From the NCBI GenBank assembly GCA_944363695.1, contig CALVUW010000022.1:1-11966 (forward strand): a stretch of DNA of 11,966 nt. Direction: 5' to 3'. The translations under genes and the position numbers were made by a program. Position 1 is the first letter of the stretch; each line of letters begins with the position of its first letter. The notes below the pieces were generated by a model. That model searched no databases. It saw only the letters and a program-made list of their open reading frames with translations, and had not been told where the DNA came from. Below are positions 1 through 5,508 of this stretch, piece after piece. The stretch comes from an uncultured Bacilli bacterium (GTDB taxonomy: Bacteria > Bacillota_I > Bacilli_A > RF39 > UBA660).

Positions 1-16
1 TATATGGGTCTATTTT

Positions 17-70
17 ATTTCGAATATCCAAATCAAAATTTCATATTATTTCGAATATCAATTTCAAAAT
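17..70. repeat. Imperfect tandem direct repeat upstream of spoVG
   Basis: The 12-mer ATTTCGAATATC occurs exactly at 17-28 and again at 48-59, a 31-bp period (about three helical turns). Each copy contains the palindrome TTCGAA and is followed by a similar A/T-rich stretch, so the similarity extends imperfectly to nearly 30 bp. The second copy ends about 20-30 bp before the -35 box of spoVG. It could be a paired regulator-binding site or the tail of a larger repeat outside the window. No protein can be assigned to it. Confidence 0.45.
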
Positions 71-90
71 GAACATAATCAATTAATTTC

Positions 91-119
91 TTGCATTTAT
101 ACAACAGATAGTATACAAT
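91..119 (+). promoter_or_regulatory. SigmaA-type promoter of spoVG
   Basis: TTGCAT (91-96) and TACAAT (114-119) are separated by 17 bp, which fits a vegetative SigmaA promoter and puts the start near 126. In Bacillus subtilis spoVG is driven by SigmaH. I see no SigmaH-like AGGAWWW/GAAT pair here, so spoVG may be expressed in growing cells. Confidence 0.65.
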
Positions 120-160
120 AATGATATAAAGTGTAAGTGCTTTAAAAGGAGGATAGTTAA

Positions 161-439
161 ATGGAAATTACATCTGTCAGTGTACGCAAAATGGAAAAAG
201 AAGGATCAAGAATGAAGGGAATTGCCTCTGTATTACTTGATGATAGTTTTGCTGTTCATGATATCAGAATTATTGAAGGAGACAACGGTTTGTTTATCGC
301 TATGCCAAGTCGTAAAACACAGACTGGCGGTTATCGTGATATTGCACATCCTATCAATCCTGAAGTTCGTGCTATGTTCCAAGATAAAATTATTGAAGCT
401 TATAACAAAGCAGAAGATCCAAAAAAAGAAGAAGAATAA
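161..439 (+). CDS. spoVG: Septation/sporulation regulator SpoVG
   Basis: A 92-residue protein that matches SpoVG over its full length: an N-terminal EITSVSVRK beta strand, the central MKGIASVLLDDSFAVHDIRIIEG core, and the signature FIAMPSRKT followed by DIAHPINPEVR. SpoVG is a small nucleic-acid-binding dimer that affects septation, virulence and envelope genes in Firmicutes. The C-terminal helix that contacts nucleic acid in characterised members is here short and acidic/lysine-rich (ending KKEEE). The start is set by a strong Shine-Dalgarno, AAAGGAGG at 145-152. The gene is monocistronic: it has its own promoter upstream, and its stop codon sits in the loop of an intrinsic terminator. Length is close to the usual 85-100 residues. 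Identity is secure; its role in this organism is inferred. Confidence 0.95.
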   Translation: MEITSVSVRKMEKEGSRMKGIASVLLDDSFAVHDIRIIEGDNGLFIAMPSRKTQTGGYRDIAHPINPEVRAMFQDKIIEAYNKAEDPKKEEE

Positions 440-451
440 TCTTCTTTTTTT
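421..451 (+). terminator. Intrinsic terminator at the end of spoVG
   Basis: The arms 421-432 (seven A then GAAGA) and 440-451 (TCTTC then seven T) are perfectly complementary over 12 bp around a 7-nt loop (433-439). The T run serves as both the 3' arm and the U-tract. The spoVG stop TAA (437-439) lies in the loop, so a ribosome finishing spoVG would cover the hairpin. Confidence 0.75.
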
Positions 452-479
452 CATATTTAAAATCTTATTAGCATACAGT
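451..479 (+). promoter_or_regulatory. SigmaE-type sporulation promoter of yabPQ
   Basis: TCATATT (451-457) matches the SigmaE -35 consensus KMATATT. CATACAGT (472-479) matches the SigmaE -10 consensus CATACANT. The spacer is 14 bp, as expected for mother-cell SigmaE promoters. Transcription would start near 485-487, just ahead of the yabP ribosome-binding site AGGAGG (485-490). The -35 begins in the T run of the spoVG terminator. yabP is SigmaE-controlled in Bacillus subtilis, which supports the assignment. Confidence 0.75.
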
Positions 480-496
480 TAGTTAGGAGGATAAAT

Positions 497-793
497 ATGG
501 AAATGAAAGAAGCAATTATTGGAAATTATAATCATAGCATCAATTTAACAGAGAGAAAAAACTTATTAATTACTGGTGTTAAAAAAATAGAAAACTTTGA
601 TAATGAAGAGTTTCTTTTGGAAACGACTATGGGTTTTTTAGTAGTGAAAGGAGAAGAGTTAGAATTAATCAAGTTAGATACTGTATCAGGAAATGTTTCT
701 ATTAAAGGATTAGTAAAAGGTTTTTCGTATATGGAAGATACCCCTAAAAAAGATAAAGATGGTACAAGCGTTTTTAGTCGCTTATTTAAATAA
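497..793 (+). CDS. yabP: Sporulation protein YabP
   Basis: A 98-residue protein of the YabP/YqfC family. The hallmark pattern is visible: HSINLTERKNLLITGVKKIENF, then an acidic FLLETTMGFLVVKGEELELIKLD block, then GNVSIKGLVKGFSY. This gives a small all-beta protein with no signal peptide or membrane helix. YabP is conserved in endospore formers and produced in the mother cell; its biochemical role is not settled. The start ATG follows AGGAGG (485-490) by 6 nt. Its stop overlaps the yabQ start in TAATG, which implies translational coupling. A SigmaE-like promoter lies directly upstream and a terminator follows yabQ, so yabPQ forms an isolated two-gene sporulation unit. The usual upstream partner yabO (S4 RNA-binding protein) is missing here. 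Confidence 0.9.
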   Translation: MEMKEAIIGNYNHSINLTERKNLLITGVKKIENFDNEEFLLETTMGFLVVKGEELELIKLDTVSGNVSIKGLVKGFSYMEDTPKKDKDGTSVFSRLFK

Positions 794-1107
794 TGGAATT
801 ATCAGTACAAATTACATCTCTTATTGTTTCCTTCTTATACGGAATTTTTTTATCAATTGTAACTAATATTAATTATTACTTTTTATTCACTGGTAAAAAA
901 GTATTTAGAATAATTGGAAATATTTTATTTGCTATTGACGCTGCCTTATTATACTTTTTATTAATGCAAAAAATAAATTTTGGTATTATTCATCCGTATT
1001 TTTATGGCTTGATTTGCCTAGGGTTTTGTCTTACCTTTTTTAAATTTTCTAAATTGAGAAAAATTATTTCTAACTTGTTTAAAAGTGTCAAATCTCCTAA
1101 AGAATAA
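793..1107 (+). CDS. yabQ: Spore cortex biosynthesis membrane protein YabQ
   Basis: A 104-residue hydrophobic protein with about three membrane segments (residues about 7-28, 38-58 and 66-85) and a basic tail (RKIISNLFKSVKSPKE). The N-terminal pattern MELSVQITSLIVSFLYGIFLSIV, with N-Y-F after it, is typical of YabQ. In Bacillus subtilis YabQ sits in the membranes around the forespore and is needed for cortex formation. That protein is about twice as long, so this is a short version holding only the membrane core. The ATG overlaps the yabP stop by one base (TAATG) with no separate ribosome-binding site, pointing to coupled translation from the SigmaE transcript. Identification rests on the YabP-YabQ pairing and topology as well as sequence. 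Confidence 0.82.
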   Translation: MELSVQITSLIVSFLYGIFLSIVTNINYYFLFTGKKVFRIIGNILFAIDAALLYFLLMQKINFGIIHPYFYGLICLGFCLTFFKFSKLRKIISNLFKSVKSPKE

Positions 1108-1110
1108 ATG

Positions 1111-1137
1111 AATCACCTTGCATTCGGTGATTTTTTC
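1111..1137 (+). terminator. Intrinsic terminator after yabQ
   Basis: AATCACC (1111-1117) pairs with GGTGATT (1126-1132) across an 8-nt loop (1118-1125), followed by a T run to 1136. It starts just after the yabQ stop. The loop contains the -35 box of the next promoter. Confidence 0.8.
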
Positions 1138-1146
1138 ATCTATACT
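1118..1146 (+). promoter_or_regulatory. SigmaA-type promoter of divIC, nested in the yabQ terminator
   Basis: TTGCAT (1118-1123, the same -35 as spoVG) and TATACT (1141-1146) are 17 bp apart. The -35 is the terminator loop and the spacer includes its 3' arm and U-tract. Predicted start is near 1153, giving a leader of only about 20 nt. Confidence 0.7.
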
Positions 1147-1174
1147 ATATGTTAGGAAAGTGGGTGGTTTGCTA

Positions 1175-1474
1175 GTGACAAAACAGAAAAAAAAGAAAAG
1201 AAAAATGGGACCTGTATTATTATCTTTTCTTTCATTTATTGTTATTGCAGTAACAACCTATACACTTGGTAAATACTGGGTAGATATTTATAGTAAATAT
1301 CAGGAAAAGAAAGATTTAGAGAAAGAATTAACTAGTTTAAAAGACGAAGAAGAAGAATTAAAAGTAGATGTAAATAAATTACAAGATGCTGATTACATTG
1401 CTCGTTATGCTCGTGAAAAATACTACTATTCTAAAGATGGAGAATATGTATTACGAATACCTGAAGAAGAATAG
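1175..1474 (+). CDS. divIC: Cell division protein DivIC/FtsB family
   Basis: A 99-residue bitopic membrane protein. It has a very basic cytoplasmic N-terminus (TKQKKKKRK), one transmembrane helix (about residues 11-30), a heptad-like acidic coiled coil (KYQEKKDLEKELTSLKDEEEELKVDVNKL) and the family signature YIARYAREKYYYSKDGEYVLRIPE. DivIC pairs with FtsL and DivIB in the septal division complex. The frame is open from 1118, but that codon is a TTG in a terminator hairpin loop upstream of the predicted transcription start, so it cannot be the true start. I favour GTG at 1175, preceded by GGTG 8 nt upstream; TTG at 1169 is the alternative. Neither ribosome-binding site is strong. The stop overlaps a terminator. 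It occupies the usual DivIC position between yabQ and tilS. Confidence 0.88.
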   Translation: MTKQKKKKRKMGPVLLSFLSFIVIAVTTYTLGKYWVDIYSKYQEKKDLEKELTSLKDEEEELKVDVNKLQDADYIARYAREKYYYSKDGEYVLRIPEEE

Positions 1475-1483
1475 GTATTTTTC
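1456..1483 (+). terminator. Weak intrinsic terminator overlapping the divIC stop
   Basis: AATACCT (1456-1462) pairs with AGGTATT (1473-1479) around a 10-nt loop and runs into TTT. The TAG stop (1472-1474) sits at the loop/3'-arm junction. The stem is AT-rich and the U-tract short, so read-through into tilS is likely. Confidence 0.5.
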
Positions 1484-1500
1484 TTTGACAAAAATTAGGG

Positions 1501-1506
1501 TATAAT
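1501..1506 (+). promoter_or_regulatory. Probable -10 box of tilS
   Basis: A perfect TATAAT lies 29 bp before the tilS ATG, which places a start near 1513 just ahead of the ribosome-binding site. A perfect TTGACA (1485-1490) is only 10 bp upstream of it, too close for SigmaA. The correctly spaced hexamer (1478-1483) is a poor match, so the strength is uncertain. Confidence 0.4.
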
Positions 1507-1529
1507 ACTTATGGAAAAGGAAGGTTACT

Positions 1530-2846
1530 ATGCAAATTGATACAATCTATCAAGATATTCATTTAAAAGCTGGTGATGTTGTTGTCTTTGGCTGTTCATT
1601 TGGTCCAGATTCAATGGCATTATTTAAATCTTTGGTATTGCTTAGAAACAAAATTGATATTAAATTAGTTTGTGCCCATGTTCATCATGGAAAAAGAAAA
1701 GAAAGTGATCAGGAAAAAGAAGACTTGGAGGCTTATTGTCAGCAGTATAATGTAATATTTGAATATATGAAAATAGAACACTATAGTGATGATAATTTCC
1801 ATAATGAAGCACGACATATTCGTTATCAGTTTTTTAAAGATGTAGCTGATAAATATCATGCTACCTATATTATGACAGCTCATCATGCTGATGATTTAAT
1901 GGAAACAATTTTAATGCGTATGACAAGAGGATCAACCTTAGAAGGATATAGTGGCTTTAAAAAGGTGAGTCAATTAGGAGAATATACCTTATATCGTCCT
2001 TTTATTTCCTATACCAAGGATCAGTTACTATCCTTTGATAAACAGCATCATGTTCCTTATGCCTTAGATGCCAGTAATGACAGTAATGTTTATACTCGTA
2101 ATCGCTATCGGAAAGTTATCCTACCATTTTTAAAACAAGAAGATCCAAATGTTCATCAAAAATTCATTAAATATAGTCAAACTTTACAAGAAGCTGATGC
2201 TTATATTAAGCAGCAAACAATTACAGCTGTTTCTAATGTGATTGATGATAATTTGCTAGATATTCCTTTATTTTTGCAACAAGATCATTATCTTCAAAAA
2301 CGAATTTTAGAATATTTGTTGCATCAATTCTATCAAGATGATTTAATACTATTAGGTGAGAAACATGTTGAGATATTACAAAAACTAGCTAGATCGAGAC
2401 GTGCCAATGCGATGATTTTCCTACCAAATGATATTTTGGCGATAAAAAAATATAATAAATTGTATTTACAAAAAAATATAGATGTTATTAGTAACTATGA
2501 TATGGAAATTAATGATTTAGTATGGCTTCCTAATCATCATGTATTAAAAGTCGTCGCTCAAAGCAGCGGTAATAGTAATGCGATGACGCGATTATCTAGC
2601 AAAGAAGTTAAATTGCCTCTTCGAGTTAGAACTAGAGAAGAAGGGGATGTGATGGCTATCAAAGGAGGGGGCCACAAAAAAATAAAGGATATCTTTATTG
2701 ATAAAAAGATTCCTTTGAAAGAAAGAGATACCTGGCCAATTGTGGTAGATGCTACCAATAAAATCGTTTTTTTGCCAGGCTTAAAAAAATCTAAATTTGA
2801 TAGAAAAAAAGATGAAATATATGATATAATACTTGAATATGAATAA
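1530..2846 (+). CDS. tilS: tRNA(Ile)-lysidine synthase TilS
   Basis: This 438-residue enzyme ligates lysine to C34 of the CAU-anticodon tRNA-Ile using ATP, letting it read AUA. The N-terminal PP-loop ATPase domain carries the nucleotide motif near residues 21-29 (GCSFGPDSM), the AHVHHGKR segment (49-56), TAHHADDLMETILMRMTRGS (116-135) and SNDSNVYTRNRYR (182-194). A middle helical domain follows. The C-terminal substrate-binding domain (about 366-438) has the typical KKIKDIFIDKKIP...RD.WP.V.D...FLPG pattern. Length is normal for the family. The PP-loop is unusual: the family norm is SGGxDS, here SFGPDS. The start is fixed by AAGGAAGG at 1517-1524. It lies between divIC and ftsH as in Bacillus, but hpt, usually between tilS and ftsH, is absent. 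ftsH begins 17 nt downstream. Confidence 0.95.
   Translation: MQIDTIYQDIHLKAGDVVVFGCSFGPDSMALFKSLVLLRNKIDIKLVCAHVHHGKRKESDQEKEDLEAYCQQYNVIFEYMKIEHYSDDNFHNEARHIRYQFFKDVADKYHATYIMTAHHADDLMETILMRMTRGSTLEGYSGFKKVSQLGEYTLYRPFISYTKDQLLSFDKQHHVPYALDASNDSNVYTRNRYRKVILPFLKQEDPNVHQKFIKYSQTLQEADAYIKQQTITAVSNVIDDNLLDIPLFLQQDHYLQKRILEYLLHQFYQDDLILLGEKHVEILQKLARSRRANAMIFLPNDILAIKKYNKLYLQKNIDVISNYDMEINDLVWLPNHHVLKVVAQSSGNSNAMTRLSSKEVKLPLRVRTREEGDVMAIKGGGHKKIKDIFIDKKIPLKERDTWPIVVDATNKIVFLPGLKKSKFDRKKDEIYDIILEYE
2822..2830 (+). promoter_or_regulatory. Extended -10 promoter of ftsH inside tilS
   Basis: TGATATAAT provides a TGn extension plus a perfect TATAAT (2825-2830) in the last codons of tilS. No good -35 lies at 16-18 bp, which is usual for extended -10 promoters. 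It could let ftsH respond independently of tilS. Confidence 0.45.
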
Positions 2847-2863
2847 AAGAAGGAGAGATTGTT

Positions 2864-4837
2864 TTGAACGTAAATAAGAAAAATGTAAAAAAAGGCGTAG
2901 TTCCTTATGTGTTTTTACTTCTTATTATTTTAGGCATTTTTTACTTTGTGAATATCGCAAATCAAAAAGTAAATGTTTTGACATACAATGAATTTATGGA
3001 TTCATTAGAGACTGCTGAAGTAACAGAATTAGAAGTAACACCACGTGATCGGGCGAAGATCTATGAAATTCGTGGTAAGTTAAATGGTTATGCAGAAAAT
3101 GAAACATTCTATGTTAGAGTACCGTTATCTGAACAAGTTATGAAAAAACTAGTGGATGCTAGTGAAGTACAAGATTTTGAATTTGAAACGGTTGCTGATC
3201 CAGAATCTAATTCGTTCTTAATTATTTTAGCTAATGTTTTACCAATCTTATTGTTTGGAGGACTTGCACTATGGTTATTAACCAAACAAATGGGTGGTAG
3301 CAAAAACTCATTAGATTTTGGTAAGAGTAAAGCTAAGTTATCTAGTCAGAAAAATAAGGTTACTTTCAAGGATGTAGCAGGTTTAAAAGAAGAAAAAGAA
3401 GAAGTAAAAGAATTAATTGATTTCTTAAAAAATCCTAAAAAATTCCAAAAATTAGGTGCTAGAATTCCAAAAGGGGTATTATTATTTGGGCCTCCTGGAA
3501 CTGGTAAAACTTTACTTGCTAGAGCAGTAGCAGGAGAGGCTAATGTACCATTCTATTATATTAGTGGTTCTGATTTCGTGGAATTATTCGTTGGTGTTGG
3601 TGCCAGTCGTGTTCGTGATATGTTCCAACAAGCAAAAAGAACCGCTCCTTGTTTAATCTTTATCGATGAAATTGATGCCGTTGGTCGTCAACGTGGTACA
3701 GGCTTAGGCGGTGGTCATGATGAAAGAGAACAAACCCTAAATCAATTATTAACTGAAATGGATGGATTTGGTGAAAATGAAGGAATTATCATTATCGCTG
3801 CTACTAACCGTCCAGATGTGTTAGATCCAGCACTTTTACGTCCAGGTCGTTTTGATAGACAAGTTACAGTGAACTTACCAGATGTTAAAGGCCGTGAAGA
3901 AATATTAGCAGTTCATGCAAGAAACAAAGTTTTAGCCCCTTCTGTTAGTTTAGAAGCAATTGCTAAAAGAACACCAGGATATTCTGGTGCTGATTTAGAG
4001 AACTTATTAAATGAAGCAGCTTTACTTGCTGTACGTCGTAATAAGGATAGCATTACTATGAATGAAATCGACGAAGCTAGCGACCGTGTTTTAATGGGAC
4101 CTGCTAAAACCAGTCGTAAACGAAGTGAAGCAGATCGTAAGTTAGTAGCATATCATGAGTCTGGTCACGCAGTAGTTGGTATTAAATTAAAAGGCGCTAG
4201 TGATGTGCAAAAAGTTACCATTATTCCACGTGGTAATGCTGGTGGTTACAACATGATGATTCCAAGTGAAGAAAAATTATGTTTAACAAAAACTGATTTA
4301 CTAGAACAAATTACAGGCTTACTTGCAGGACGAGTTGCTGAAGAAGTTGTTTTTAAAGAAGTCACAACTGGTGCTGAAAATGACTTTGCTAAAGCTACCA
4401 AAATTGCTAGAAGTATGGTAACAGAATATGGTATGAGTGATTTAGGACCAATGCAATTAGAGCAACAAGAAGGTAGTGTTTTCCTAGGCAGAGATTATAA
4501 TAAATCACGTAATTTCTCAAATGAAGTAGCGCACGAAATTGATACAGAAATGCGTAAAATTATTGATGGATGTTATAAAGATGCTACTAAGATTATTGAA
4601 GAAAATCGTCAGCTATTAGATCTACTAGCAACGACCTTGTTAGAATATGAAACATTAACCAAAGAACAAATCGATTACTTAGTAGAATATGGAAAAATGC
4701 CTGAGGAAGATAGTGAGACGGCTTATGAAAAGATGTCATTAACTAAATTAAAAGAAATAGCTAAAGAAAAAGGCATTAAAGGTTATACGAAAATGAACAA
4801 AGCCGAGTTAGTGAAAGAATTAGAGGGAGAAGAATAA
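2864..4837 (+). CDS. ftsH: ATP-dependent zinc metalloprotease FtsH
   Basis: A 657-residue membrane AAA+ protease that degrades misfolded membrane and regulatory proteins as a hexamer. Order: TM helix 1 (about 13-31), an extracytoplasmic domain (about 33-117), TM helix 2 (about 118-140), then an AAA domain with Walker A GPPGTGKT (209-216), pore motif FVG (242-244), Walker B LIFIDE (264-269) and second region of homology from TNRPDVLDPALLRPGRFD (314-331). The M41 protease domain follows, with zinc site HESGH (431-435) and the third ligand Asp about 507. All catalytic residues are intact. Beyond the usual end is an extra segment (about 624-657) that looks like a Rho_N/SAP-type helical motif. The start is TTG at 2864, set by AAGGAGAG (2850-2856). 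The stop lies in the loop of a terminator. Confidence 0.97.
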   Translation: MNVNKKNVKKGVVPYVFLLLIILGIFYFVNIANQKVNVLTYNEFMDSLETAEVTELEVTPRDRAKIYEIRGKLNGYAENETFYVRVPLSEQVMKKLVDASEVQDFEFETVADPESNSFLIILANVLPILLFGGLALWLLTKQMGGSKNSLDFGKSKAKLSSQKNKVTFKDVAGLKEEKEEVKELIDFLKNPKKFQKLGARIPKGVLLFGPPGTGKTLLARAVAGEANVPFYYISGSDFVELFVGVGASRVRDMFQQAKRTAPCLIFIDEIDAVGRQRGTGLGGGHDEREQTLNQLLTEMDGFGENEGIIIIAATNRPDVLDPALLRPGRFDRQVTVNLPDVKGREEILAVHARNKVLAPSVSLEAIAKRTPGYSGADLENLLNEAALLAVRRNKDSITMNEIDEASDRVLMGPAKTSRKRSEADRKLVAYHESGHAVVGIKLKGASDVQKVTIIPRGNAGGYNMMIPSEEKLCLTKTDLLEQITGLLAGRVAEEVVFKEVTTGAENDFAKATKIARSMVTEYGMSDLGPMQLEQQEGSVFLGRDYNKSRNFSNEVAHEIDTEMRKIIDGCYKDATKIIEENRQLLDLLATTLLEYETLTKEQIDYLVEYGKMPEEDSETAYEKMSLTKLKEIAKEKGIKGYTKMNKAELVKELEGEE

Positions 4838-4854
4838 ACTTCTCTTTCTTTTTC
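4824..4854 (+). terminator. Intrinsic terminator overlapping the ftsH stop
   Basis: GAGAAG (4827-4832) pairs with CTTCTC (4839-4844) around the 6-nt loop AATAAA. The stem extends to 4824/4847 through two G-U pairs and is followed by a T-rich tract. The loop contains the ftsH stop TAA (4835-4837). Confidence 0.6.
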
Positions 4855-4862
4855 TTCTACGG

Positions 4863-4868
4863 TATAAT
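4863..4868 (+). promoter_or_regulatory. Possible -10 box of mscL
   Basis: A perfect TATAAT lies 22 bp before the mscL ATG. The hexamer 17 bp upstream (4840-4845, TTCTCT) is a poor -35 and lies in the 3' arm of the ftsH terminator. The call rests on the -10 and the position alone. Confidence 0.35.
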
Positions 4869-4884
4869 AAAAAAGAGGTGTAAT

Positions 4885-5316
4885 ATGAAAAAAGATATCG
4901 TTAAAAAAGAAAAAGAAGAATTTAAAAAAATGATTTTACGTGGCAATATTATTGATATGGCAGTTGGTGTGATTATTGGTAGTGCTTTTAGCAAAATTGT
5001 TACCAGTTTGGTCAATGATATTTTGATGCCGTTTTTAGGCGTTGTTTTAGGAGGACTTGACTTTAGTGGATTATCGATTAAAATAGGAGAAGCAACTATT
5101 AAGTATGGTTCATTTATTCAAAGTATTGTTGATTTTTTAATTATTGCTATTTGTATTTTTGTTATGGTTAAAATCGTATCAAAAATTAGAGATAAAGCTG
5201 ACAAGAAATTAGGAATAGAGCACAAAAAGGAAGAAAAGAAAAAGGATGAACAAGTTGTATTACTAGAAGAAATTAGAGATTTATTAAAAGCAAACAAGAA
5301 AGAAGGAAAGAACTAA
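4885..5316 (+). CDS. mscL: Large-conductance mechanosensitive channel MscL
   Basis: A 143-residue pore protein that opens under membrane tension and releases solutes in hypo-osmotic shock. The amphipathic N-terminus leads to the signature LRGNIIDMAVGVIIGSAF and then KIVTSLVNDILMPFLG, which form the pore-lining TM1 (about residues 20-47). A short extracellular loop follows (GLSIKIGEATIKYG), then TM2 (about 76-102), a lysine/glutamate-rich linker, and the C-terminal VVLLEEIRDLLKAN helix of the cytoplasmic bundle. The N-terminus is several residues longer and more charged than in typical members. The ribosome-binding site is AGAGGTG (4874-4880). The stop overlaps the ATG of a tiny downstream ORF. 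mscL is not a usual member of this locus, so its insertion between ftsH and dusB looks lineage-specific. Confidence 0.95.
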   Translation: MKKDIVKKEKEEFKKMILRGNIIDMAVGVIIGSAFSKIVTSLVNDILMPFLGVVLGGLDFSGLSIKIGEATIKYGSFIQSIVDFLIIAICIFVMVKIVSKIRDKADKKLGIEHKKEEKKKDEQVVLLEEIRDLLKANKKEGKN

Positions 5317-5402
5317 TGGAATTATATGAAGAAACCTTACAAGCAAAATATCCTGCTTCTGTTATGGAACTTGATATGATGCAGGATAAAAAAAGTTGGT
5401 AA
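5316..5402 (+). CDS. Tiny ORF coupled to mscL, possibly a degraded gene
   Basis: ATG at 5316 overlaps the mscL stop (TAATG) and opens a 28-codon frame (MELYEETLQAKYPASVMELD then MMQDKKSW) ending at TAA 5400-5402. I do not recognise it. Beyond the stop the same frame stays open to about 5526 and reads plausibly protein-like (VPKDYYLITETKE). A single-base shift in the seven-A run at 5388-5394 also opens another frame, ending in TGA at 5458-5460 within the next terminator. It may be a genuine short coupled peptide, a pseudogene with a nonsense change, or an indel in the A run. No ribosome-binding site other than the coupled stop is evident. Confidence 0.35.
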   Translation: MELYEETLQAKYPASVMELDMMQDKKSW

Positions 5403-5447
5403 AAAGTACCCAAAGATTATTATCTTATTACCGAAACAAAAGAAAAT

Positions 5448-5476
5448 AAAAGGAGCTTGAAAGAAAGCTTCTTTTC
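5448..5476 (+). terminator. Intrinsic terminator before dusB
   Basis: The arms 5448-5458 and 5465-5475 form an 11-bp stem (core GAGCTT/AAGCTTC, one G-U pair) around the 6-nt loop GAAAGA. The T run forms the end of the 3' arm, with little U-tract after it, so it is moderate in strength and A-rich upstream. Confidence 0.6.
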
Positions 5477-5485
5477 GATTATAAT
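5457..5485 (+). promoter_or_regulatory. SigmaA-type promoter of the dusB-lysS operon, nested in a terminator
   Basis: TTGAAA (5457-5462) and a perfect TATAAT (5480-5485) are 17 bp apart. The -35 begins at the last stem bases and runs through the loop of the terminator; the 3' arm fills the spacer. The predicted start is near 5492, leaving a leader of about 17 nt to the GTG at 5509. Confidence 0.75.
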
Positions 5486-5508
5486 AAAGCGAAAGCGAAG
5501 TGATACAA

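Noticed and set aside
222..482. Overlapping plus- and minus-strand frames over spoVG
   Set aside because: spoVG is unmistakable there. The others are AT-rich shadows running through its terminator.
1118..1174. An N-terminal extension of DivIC from TTG at 1118
   Set aside because: The codon lies in the loop of the yabQ terminator and upstream of the predicted divIC transcription start. The extra residues precede the normal basic N-terminus of the family.
5500..5508. dusB start at GTG 5500
   Set aside because: It adds three residues not found at the start of Bacillus DusB, and using it would consume the GTGAT that is the only ribosome-binding candidate.
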